From the NCBI GenBank assembly GCA_934278005.1, contig CAKQWG010000178.1, forward strand, positions 1 through 6,248: a stretch of 6,248 bases of DNA. The letters are read 5' to 3'. Positions 1-6,165 of this stretch are shown here, in pieces. A program made the position numbers and the translations under genes. Source of the DNA: an uncultured Pirellulaceae bacterium (GTDB lineage Bacteria; Planctomycetota; Planctomycetia; Pirellulales; Pirellulaceae). The notes under the pieces are model-generated. The model was not told the DNA's origin, made no database searches, and saw only the letters and a program-made list of their open reading frames with translations. Position 1 is the first letter of the stretch. Each line of letters starts with the position of its first letter.

Positions 1-1
1 C

Positions 2-3000
2 AATAAGTCAGACAATAATTCTGCCAGCCATCCTCAGGATGAGGATAAGAGCCTGCCACGCCTGTGCTCCCTGTTGAATGCAATGGCCTTGATCGAACCG
101 CCGAAAGATCCAAATTTTGGCCCCGTCGGCGGATCGACTCTTTCGGGCGGTCTCGTTAAGTTGCAGCCGCACGGCATAAGATGCGTCGATCAGTGGTGGT
201 GGGAGATGGCCATCCTGTCTGCCGATACAAAACTCAGCGACGAGAAGCGTGAGCTCTATGCATTGGCCAAACTCTTGGAGTCTGCGGACATACGCGATCG
301 TTGGTCACAGCAGGACCGCACCGGAAACACTGACATCTTCATCGGCCAACTAGTAGGCAGGCTTGGCGATGGTTTTATATTTAAAGAGGGCACGTTGCAT
401 TTTTTCGTGCCGGCCAGCGATCTAGCTCCAGTCGATTTACGCGTGGCCGCACTGGCATGCAAAACGCGCCAGCCGGATTGGTCGGCCGTGGGTAATCTAC
501 GGGATTTGTGCGCCACTCGCATGGTTCATTCCACGGTCGTGCATGTGGGCAACGAATTGGTGCCTCTGGATGGCGCACTGGTAGGGGCTTACCCCAGACT
601 GATGTACGCCAATAATGCGGCCATCAAGGAGATGCCGCTGAGCGACTACACCGCTCTGCACACGGCCCGGACAACCTACCAGTGGCTTGAGGAGAACGCC
701 AAAATTCTCAGTGGCGGCGACAACGCGCAGGTCGCCGACGCGTTGGACGTCAAGTATCCGCTGCAGGCTGGTGCGGATGTCCAGTTGGCTAGCCTGCCGC
801 CCGATCGACGAGTTCACGTGTGGAAAGTGGCAGGAGACAGTAAAAGATCGTTTAAGGGGATTCTAGTCGGGCAATACAACCGCGATCTGGTGTTCGAAAC
901 GACGGTCAGCGGACAGGCGAAGTATTTCTTGGCGGCTCCGCAGGTGCTCGACGCAGAGTCGAAAACTTTGGCTAAACAATTGCTAATGCGCGTCGAACCC
1001 AAGGATTGGCAGCCACTGCTAACTACGGCGGACAATTGGCAACACTACCGGATTTGGTTCGATCCCAGTCGACGCGTCTTTACACCTGAGGAGCCCTCGG
1101 TGATTGAGTCGATCAGCAATGCGCTGATCGTTACTCGCAGGATCGATGGCACGACCACTTCTCAACCCATGCCCTTCGATGCGGAGCGCATGCATGAGTA
1201 CACCGAGTTTTACGAACCAGCCTGGGCAGCTGCGCTGGAGGTGCAAAAGGCTGCCGAGGCCAATTTGTCCCTGTGGACGTTCGCAGATTGTGAACCCACG
1301 CTGCGCGCCGAATTGATCGGCGATGCTGGCGCAAGCTTGGTAGTCCGCGATGCTAAGAACGCCCAATTTCTTGTGAACAAAGCCTGTTTGACCGAAGCCA
1401 GCCTGCGCGATTTTATGCATCTGCAACGAACCCGGACTGACTTGAAGCAGTTCAACGTTGCGGAAGCTTGGAAGATGCCACGCGTATGGTGTACGCGCAC
1501 CAAGCTGATCGGACCTGCCGTACCAAAGCATTTAACCAGCGATTGCGAACAGCTCGTCCTGCACACGCTCGAAGGTGACCATGAAGTGGTGAACATATCG
1601 AGCCTGACGCTCCGCGAACAATTGTCGTTTGTAAAAGAGTGGCAACTGCAGCACAATCTAGTCAAGGCTCCACCTGAGCTGGCAACGGCAGATAGCATCG
1701 AGACGCTCAGTCGCCGGCTTAACGAGCCCATCTCGCGTCAGCACGCATTGCAAGAATGTCCGCCGTTGGAGACTGACATCCAGCGCGAAGTGGATGCGGC
1801 GTTTGCGAGCTGGACGCATGAAACTTGGCAGTCTGTGGAGATCGCGTTACCTGCCGACAAACCGCTGATAGCGATCAATGCCGATGCGACCGCGGGCGTG
1901 GTGGCAGCGGCTGAGCGATGGCAGTTGATCGATTTCGCATCCGGCACAGTCAGCGACCTACCCATCTCTAGTCAAGTGGCCGTCGACGCGGCCGCTGCAG
2001 CGGCGAGCCGTGCGACCTCTGGCGTACCGGCCGCTGAGACTTCTGGCGTACCGGCCGCTGAGACTTCGGGTGTACCGGCTGCTGAGACAGCTGAGGCGTC
2101 TCCCGAGCAGCGAGCGGGGCCGTGGATGGGCAGTGAACCGTCCGAGGTGTACTGGGTCGAGAATGGAGTGCTGATGCACGCCAAGGCAGGCGATTCGAAA
2201 GCAAACCCCGTTTTGCCCAGCGCGACACCGAGGATTGCCGCCGCCTGCCAAACGCCGAACTTTGAGTATTTGGTGTTTCACTTCCATGACTCTTCGGTGA
2301 GGCGTTGGCGAATTCCCACTGCAGTGCAGGCGGCCGCTGGAACGCTGGAGGTGATTGCTCCCAAGCTGGGACGGCCCAACGCCAACGGAGCTGCGATCAA
2401 AATTTGGGCATCGCGAACGGGCGAGTCGATTGTGCTGGCCAATGGACCGTCGACAGTCTTTTATGTGAAGGCCACGGCGAACTCGCCTGCGCTCAGCAAC
2501 TTCGTTGGAACAATGGGCTCGGTCAACTTTGCAGTGGTGGGCCGCGATAGCGCGTGGGTTGATCTGGAGGCGGACAGTCGTCGGCTGAGTGAGTTAAAAG
2601 CATCCACCACTTACATACGTCCCACAACTCAGGGATTGCCATTTTCTCCCGCTTGGTCGGGGATTGTCGATGTGGATGGGACGGAGGTACTGCAGTCGAT
2701 CGGTCGCTCGGAAGACCCCGCCGCCCTGGGCAGCAATACGAACCACGTCGTGTTCATTGGAAACACAGGTTACTTTGAACAGTTTGCGACGCAGCGTATT
2801 GTGGGTGAGATCGACGATCGCGCGCTGGTGGCGGCCAATGGTGCCGCGATCGTGCATTGGCGCGGCCAGCAAGCTATCGTGTCGCGGCGTCCTGCGGTCA
2901 TGCCGACTGCGCCGCCTTTATTATTGTCGGCGATTATCGACCGACTGGTAGCTCAGGCGAACATCGGGCAGCTCGAGGCCTTGGCCAGATATTTAGAACG

Positions 3001-3847
3001 ACCACCGTCCAGTCTCTACGGTAGAAATGCCGGCTGGTTGAATATCAAGTTTCATGAACTAGTGAAGACTGCTCTGTTTAATTATCAACCACACTTGGGA
3101 GGCGACCGGCTAGGCCGGGCCATGCAACTCGCTAACAGATTCTTGGTGCAATATCCGCATTCGCAAGTAGCTGCAACTGCGCTGGCCGACATTGAGCGCG
3201 ACCTAGCTTGGTCAGCCCGAGGCGGCGGCTATGCCGGCAGCGTAACGGAAGCGGGCAGCGAAGCCTTTCGCGTGCACATGCAGTCTGCTGCCAAACAGCT
3301 CGAGCCGCTGCTAGCTGACGATGCGATGGCCGGCACACTACGCTCACTGATCGATGTAGCCATGGCGACCGGCCAGCTCGAACTGGCAGGCCAAGTGGCC
3401 AGGCACATAGAAACTAGCCAGCACATTCAAAACTGCGAACTGCACCAAGCCTTGGCATTTTTACTTCTGCCCCGCTGGTACGGAAGCGACGGTTCGGCTG
3501 AGGCCTATCGCGATAAGGTTGCCAAGCAACTCGGCGGAGCCGCAGGTGACATCATGTACGCCGAACTCGTCGTGCGGATGTGGCCGGCGCACGGCGTAGA
3601 CCGACCGCTGTCTTCTCAGTTGACTATCGACTTGCAGCGCGTACTCGACGGCACGTTGGCCTATTACCAAACGGGGACGAACTCTGAGTTGATCGATACG
3701 GTGATTTTACTGATGAGCTTCGAGGGCAAAGCGGATTGGGTTGCACAGTTGGTTAAATTGAAGTCCGAGAAGCTCTTGGTTCCCAGCGCCACGGCAGCCG
3801 CCAATCCGCGAGCCTTCCAGGCGATTGAACGGGGATTAACTAAGTAG
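2..3847 (+). CDS. Large SHD1-repeat / propeller-like protein with DUF4034-like C-terminus, 5' end probably outside window
   Basis: The frame is open from base 2 with no stop and no ATG, GTG or TTG before the TTG at 74; the next start is the ATG at 83. Neither has a visible Shine-Dalgarno sequence, so the true start probably lies upstream. Residue numbers here count from the TTG at 74 (1257 residues). Residues 72-521 hold SHD1-like beta modules: four clear ones open with hydrophobic-W (W250, W328, W401, W472) and close about 40-50 residues later with a conserved-looking hydrophobic/acidic helix (for example ACLTEASLRDFMHL). Residues 595-940 have WD-like strands (RWQLIDFASG, VRRWRIP, IKIWAS, IVHWRG), which suggest a degenerate beta-propeller. 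Residues about 985-1215 are helical and carry AWSARGGGYAGSVT (1045-1058) and FLLLPRWYG (1129-1137), which I recognise as DUF4034 hallmarks. No signal peptide or membrane segment is visible in the part present, and no catalytic motif. The role is unknown; a scaffold or binding protein is my inference. The stop is TAG at 3845-3847. Confidence 0.9.
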   Translation, partial: NKSDNNSASHPQDEDKSLPRLCSLLNAMALIEPPKDPNFGPVGGSTLSGGLVKLQPHGIRCVDQWWWEMAILSADTKLSDEKRELYALAKLLESADIRDRWSQQDRTGNTDIFIGQLVGRLGDGFIFKEGTLHFFVPASDLAPVDLRVAALACKTRQPDWSAVGNLRDLCATRMVHSTVVHVGNELVPLDGALVGAYPRLMYANNAAIKEMPLSDYTALHTARTTYQWLEENAKILSGGDNAQVADALDVKYPLQAGADVQLASLPPDRRVHVWKVAGDSKRSFKGILVGQYNRDLVFETTVSGQAKYFLAAPQVLDAESKTLAKQLLMRVEPKDWQPLLTTADNWQHYRIWFDPSRRVFTPEEPSVIESISNALIVTRRIDGTTTSQPMPFDAERMHEYTEFYEPAWAAALEVQKAAEANLSLWTFADCEPTLRAELIGDAGASLVVRDAKNAQFLVNKACLTEASLRDFMHLQRTRTDLKQFNVAEAWKMPRVWCTRTKLIGPAVPKHLTSDCEQLVLHTLEGDHEVVNISSLTLREQLSFVKEWQLQHNLVKAPPELATADSIETLSRRLNEPISRQHALQECPPLETDIQREVDAAFASWTHETWQSVEIALPADKPLIAINADATAGVVAAAERWQLIDFASGTVSDLPISSQVAVDAAAAAASRATSGVPAAETSGVPAAETSGVPAAETAEASPEQRAGPWMGSEPSEVYWVENGVLMHAKAGDSKANPVLPSATPRIAAACQTPNFEYLVFHFHDSSVRRWRIPTAVQAAAGTLEVIAPKLGRPNANGAAIKIWASRTGESIVLANGPSTVFYVKATANSPALSNFVGTMGSVNFAVVGRDSAWVDLEADSRRLSELKASTTYIRPTTQGLPFSPAWSGIVDVDGTEVLQSIGRSEDPAALGSNTNHVVFIGNTGYFEQFATQRIVGEIDDRALVAANGAAIVHWRGQQAIVSRRPAVMPTAPPLLLSAIIDRLVAQANIGQLEALARYLERPPSSLYGRNAGWLNIKFHELVKTALFNYQPHLGGDRLGRAMQLANRFLVQYPHSQVAATALADIERDLAWSARGGGYAGSVTEAGSEAFRVHMQSAAKQLEPLLADDAMAGTLRSLIDVAMATGQLELAGQVARHIETSQHIQNCELHQALAFLLLPRWYGSDGSAEAYRDKVAKQLGGAAGDIMYAELVVRMWPAHGVDRPLSSQLTIDLQRVLDGTLAYYQTGTNSELIDTVILLMSFEGKADWVAQLVKLKSEKLLVPSATAAANPRAFQAIERGLTK
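287..1636 (+). other. Array of SHD1-like beta modules within the large protein
   Basis: This codes for residues 72-521. Four modules align by eye: residues about 246-304, 324-380, 397-450 and 468-523. Each starts hydrophobic-x-hydrophobic-W (VHVW, YRIW, LSLW, PRVW), has a central strand pair with a G or D turn (DLVFETTVSG, LIVTRRIDG, SLVVRDAKN, LVLHTLEGD), and ends with a strand plus a short helix rich in L, D, E and R. Two weaker modules may precede them: residues 73-128, where DRW opens the module and FFVPASDLAPVDLR closes it, and residues about 139-205, which lack the opening Trp. The pattern resembles the SLA1 homology domain 1 family, which is greatly expanded in planctomycetes. The match is from recognition of the pattern and not from a profile search. 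Confidence 0.5.
1856..2893 (+). other. Degenerate beta-propeller-like region of the large protein
   Basis: This codes for residues about 595-940. Short beta blocks follow each other with recurrent aromatic positions: AERWQLIDFASG, EVYWVENGVLMHA, EYLVFHFHDSSVRRWRIP, IKIWASRTGESIVLANG, NFAVVGRDSAWVDLEAD, HVVFIGNTGYFEQF and ALVAANGAAIVHWRG. Strand spacing and the W-hydrophobic endings are reminiscent of WD40/quinoprotein-type blades, but no canonical GH...WD pair is present. An Ala/Thr/Pro-rich insertion (residues about 633-686) splits the first blade from the rest. A propeller fold is an inference that a structure prediction could settle. Confidence 0.4.
2015..2086 (+). repeat. 24-base in-frame tandem repeat, three copies (TSGVPAAE)
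   Basis: Three head-to-tail units occupy 2015-2038, 2039-2062 and 2063-2086. Each codes for TSGVPAAE (residues 648-671). Units 1 and 2 differ at one base and units 2 and 3 at three; all differences are synonymous. The repeat sits in an Ala/Pro/Thr/Glu-rich, presumably disordered linker and keeps the reading frame. A unit length divisible by three lets copy number change without breaking the gene. Confidence 0.95.
3026..3718 (+). other. DUF4034-like helical C-terminal domain of the large protein
   Basis: This codes for residues about 985-1215. The motif AWSARGGGYAGSVTEAG (1045-1061) and the motif ALAFLLLPRWYGSDG (1126-1140), about 75 residues apart, with the following alpha-helix AYRDKVAKQL and the sequence GDIMYAELV, match my memory of the DUF4034 family: AW-x-ARGxGxAxxVT, then YYLLPRWYGxxG, then a YA motif. 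The region before it (YPHSQVAATALADIERDLAW) looks like the TPR-like helices usual in that family. The family has no known biochemical function. The Trp, Arg and Gly residues of both hallmarks are kept here, so the domain does not look decayed. Confidence 0.65.
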
Positions 3848-3910
3848 CGGCTTGCTCAACAATCACATCCCTAGGGTGCAATAAGGGGCGCGCATTGACC
3901 AGCTCAGCGG

Positions 3911-3935
3911 TGTGCATGTCATATGACGTTGCACA
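3911..3935. terminator. Imperfect inverted repeat between convergent genes, possible bidirectional terminator
   Basis: The outer arms TGTGCA (3911-3916) and TGCACA (3930-3935) are perfectly complementary. They enclose the perfect palindrome GTCATATGAC (3918-3927), offset by a 1x2 internal loop. The dyad lies 64 bases after the stop of the large gene and 70 bases after the stop of the opposing autotransporter gene. An AT-rich stretch (AATCTAAATTAG) follows on the + side, but there is no true U-run. It could therefore be a weak or factor-assisted terminator, an RNA processing hairpin, or a protein-binding dyad. Confidence 0.35.
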
Positions 3936-3960
3936 ATCTAAATTAGAAACTGGTAGAGAG

Positions 3961-3994
3961 TGATCTGCGAGAGCAAGGATCAGCGAAGCGATCC
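3961..3994. terminator. Two overlapping alternative hairpins just past the autotransporter stop
   Basis: Hairpin A (3961-3982) pairs TGATC with GATCA and TGC with GCA around a GAGA loop, with a two-base bulge at 3976-3977. Hairpin B (3977-3994) pairs GGATC with GATCC and GC with GC around a GAA loop, with a bulged A at 3982. They share 3977-3982, so only one can form at a time. On the minus strand hairpin B comes first, about 10 bases after the autotransporter stop codon. Neither is followed by a U-run in either direction, so a role as terminator is only suggested by location. Confidence 0.3.
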
Positions 3995-4004
3995 ACAACA
4001 ATCC

Positions 4005-6026
4005 CTACCAGCGAGCTTCCAAGCCACCGGAGCCGGTGTGCAGCGACTGGCGCTCGTTAAACTGGTTCTGATAACCCAGCACGGTGGTCAGGTTCGGTAG
4101 TACCGACCACTCAAGGTTCAGCCCCATAACGGCCCAGTCGCGACCAAGGTCCATTCCGCTGACGCTCACCGTTTCGATTTCGTCTCGGAAGCTGGATACG
4201 AACACCTGTTCTGTATCGAGATATTCGTGCATCCAGCCGAATCGCAGCTTGGTGGTGGCCGGTCCAATCGCGGTGGGACCCGCTTGCTGGATCGACATCC
4301 CCAGCACGCTTCGCAACGAGTCGGCATCGATCGAATTGCCGACAAGATCCACTGGCCCAGCTCCCGCTTCGTGGATGCGATCTTGGTTTACGGTGACGTA
4401 CTGCATCGTGAGATGAGGAATCCAAGAGACCGGACCGTGCTGTAGCAGCTTGCCATATTCTATTGAACCAAACCCTTGCGTCCCGTCGAACTGGCTTTCG
4501 GCAGCGCTGGTGAGAAGTCCTTCAGCATCCGAGATACCGCGACGAACATTGTAATTTTGATTTCCACCACCGGCGATTCCTAGCACATAGCCGTACTCAC
4601 CTAGATACTGCAGTGAAAGCCCGTACTGGTAACTGGCTACATCCGACCGCTGGTCCACCTCGTCGGTTTTGACCAGAGACCAGCCCAGATTCGTGAACAG
4701 ACCGACGTCCAGCCCATCGCCAAAACCTCTTTGTAAGGCAAACTCAGTCCCGCCCAGGGAGTAATTGAATCCATGTGTGCCACAGGCGTCAGCATCGGCA
4801 CCACCACCGATGCCATAGCCTCGAACCCAGCCACGAGTTGGTTCATCAGGCAGTCGATACAGCCGATCAGTCAGCAACTGATCCCGCAGCATGGCTAATG
4901 TAAAGCTCGTGTGCTGCATTTGAATCGTCGGCAAGTATGCGTAGATCTGTCCGCCCAAGTGGTCGAGGCCCGTGAGAGCGGTTGCAGTTGTCGAGCCTCG
5001 CAAACCCAGAATGACTTCATCCAATGCTGGGTCGACAGCTCCTCTACTGCGAATTGAATCCAGGTAAGCCCCCACGCTAATTTGATTGCAGGTCTCGCCA
5101 ATATCTGCAAAAGGGATGCCGTTGTCGTCCAAGCGAAAGCTAACGCTGTCGGGGGCATATATTAATGTCGTGTCGTAAAATGCAAAGTTGTTTGTGATGC
5201 CGTCAAAAGATCCCGTCACCGAATTTGCACTTAAAAACCTATAGCTCGCGCCATCGATGTAGGCGCTCGGCTGTGCAGTGATTTCGACAATTCCTCCGTT
5301 GAGCTGCGCATCGCCGGCAACTTGATACACGTCATTATGCGTGCCCGCCACAGGCACCGCTCCGCCACCATCGATATCGACTTGAAGGGAACCAGCGTTG
5401 ACGGTGAGATCGCTACCAAAATTCAGCGTACCGACTGCGCCGGCCGCACCGGCGTTCACCGTGCCGCTGCTGATGGTATTGCCCGTGAGCGTACCGCTGC
5501 CGGTCAGCGTTCCGCCGGCGGCCAAGTTCGTAACGCCACTCACGCTTCCGTTCATAGCGACTGTGGCACCGTTGGCGATGGTGGCATCGCCGCTGATTGA
5601 ACCCCCGTCGAATGTTAGATCTGCGTTTTGAATGAAGGTGGTGTTACTGGTGATTTGAGCAGAGGTATAGGTCGCATTGCCGCCCAAATTCAGCATCCCT
5701 GCCGCGGCGCTCGCCAGTATCGCGCCTTCGATTTTTAAACCAGGCGCGGCGGAGCCGTCGATCGTCAGACTCGGGTCAAAGGAACCCAGCGGAGCCGTTA
5801 GCGTGATGGTGCTATTAGCCAAGCTTCCGTCAAACAGGATGCGATCATTGGGCTGAGCCTCCAGGATCGCCTGACGGAGTGAACCCGCGCCGAAATCGTT
5901 GTTGTTGGTGACCCGCAAGTCTGCCGCCGAAGCAGGCATACCGCTGCACAGCACCGCGGCGATGGCGATTTGCATCAGCAATACGCTGCGGCTGGCCGGT
6001 GTTTGGAAGTTCTGGTTGCTCGACAT
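4005..6026 (-). CDS. Type Va autotransporter with short beta-helical passenger
   Basis: This complete 673-residue protein should be exported by Sec and inserted in the outer membrane, showing or releasing its passenger outside. A signal peptide is clear: Ser/Gln-rich start, hydrophobic core VLLMQIAIAAVL (15-26), and cleavage near PASAA (31-35). The passenger (about 36-308) opens with VTNNNDFGAGSLRQAI (39-54), a motif typical of secreted beta-helix proteins. It continues with Gly/Thr/Asn-rich rungs (GTLTGSGTLTGNTISSGTVN) like autotransporter-associated strand repeats. The linker (309-385) has the canonical TCNQ and LTGLDHLGGQIYA motifs. The barrel (about 396-673) begins WVRGYG and ends GLEARW, with a terminal Trp where Phe is commoner. 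The ATG is well set: an in-frame TGA (6036-6038) lies 9 bases upstream. Only a weak TGAG ribosome site precedes it. The passenger lacks a recognisable enzyme motif, so an adhesin-like or surface role is inferred. Confidence 0.93.
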   Translation of the reverse strand: MSSNQNFQTPASRSVLLMQIAIAAVLCSGMPASAADLRVTNNNDFGAGSLRQAILEAQPNDRILFDGSLANSTITLTAPLGSFDPSLTIDGSAAPGLKIEGAILASAAAGMLNLGGNATYTSAQITSNTTFIQNADLTFDGGSISGDATIANGATVAMNGSVSGVTNLAAGGTLTGSGTLTGNTISSGTVNAGAAGAVGTLNFGSDLTVNAGSLQVDIDGGGAVPVAGTHNDVYQVAGDAQLNGGIVEITAQPSAYIDGASYRFLSANSVTGSFDGITNNFAFYDTTLIYAPDSVSFRLDDNGIPFADIGETCNQISVGAYLDSIRSRGAVDPALDEVILGLRGSTTATALTGLDHLGGQIYAYLPTIQMQHTSFTLAMLRDQLLTDRLYRLPDEPTRGWVRGYGIGGGADADACGTHGFNYSLGGTEFALQRGFGDGLDVGLFTNLGWSLVKTDEVDQRSDVASYQYGLSLQYLGEYGYVLGIAGGGNQNYNVRRGISDAEGLLTSAAESQFDGTQGFGSIEYGKLLQHGPVSWIPHLTMQYVTVNQDRIHEAGAGPVDLVGNSIDADSLRSVLGMSIQQAGPTAIGPATTKLRFGWMHEYLDTEQVFVSSFRDEIETVSVSGMDLGRDWAVMGLNLEWSVLPNLTTVLGYQNQFNERQSLHTGSGGLEARW

Positions 6027-6142
6027 GTACTGGGCTCATCTCTGCGCGAACGGGTCTATCCTTGCATGTCGGCATATTCGGCAGAATTGATACAGTAGTT
6101 CTGACGCCTACCACCGCTTCTTTCAGCACGAGCTAGCTCCTT
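6027..6142 (-). promoter_or_regulatory. Leader region of the autotransporter gene with a strong SD and candidate leader ORF start
   Basis: Read on the minus strand, AAGGAG (6142-6137) is followed 7 bases later by GTG (6129-6127). This opens a frame (MLKEAVVGVRTTVSILPN...) of 94 codons that runs past the autotransporter ATG in another frame and stops at 5845. Its ribosome site is far stronger than that of the autotransporter itself. The spacer is part of the perfect 10-base palindrome GAGCTAGCTC (6130-6139), which covers the GAG of the SD and abuts the GTG. I could not identify a convincing sigma-70 promoter in this leader. Whether the ORF is translated is open: its part inside the autotransporter gene is Arg/Gln/Gly-rich, as frame shadows tend to be. 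Confidence 0.35.
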
Positions 6143-6165
6143 CGTCCGCACAGTCTTTGCAGTCT

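Noticed and set aside
1019..1731. Minus-strand frames of about 170 codons
   Set aside because: They lie fully inside the large gene, show no recognisable domain, and have Cys/Arg/Ser-rich shadow composition.
1972..2287. Several overlapping minus-strand frames with Ser/Pro/Arg-rich repeats
   Set aside because: They are antisense readings of the 24-base repeat and its flanks inside a well-supported + strand gene.
5398..5631. Open frame on the + strand coding for a Val/Pro/Ala-rich peptide opposite the autotransporter passenger
   Set aside because: It is the mirror of Gly/Thr/Asn-rich beta-helix repeats in the real gene, has no ribosome site, and its composition is what antisense of such repeats gives.
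5942..5960. Lipoprotein signal in the autotransporter because of Cys27
   Set aside because: The residues before it are A-V-L, and position -1 must be Gly, Ala or Ser for a lipobox; PASAA just downstream fits a normal signal peptidase I site.
6040..6110. Sigma-70 or ECF-type promoter for the autotransporter (for example GAACT followed by an AT-rich stretch on the minus strand)
   Set aside because: No pair of boxes with good match and spacing could be found by eye; any choice would be arbitrary.
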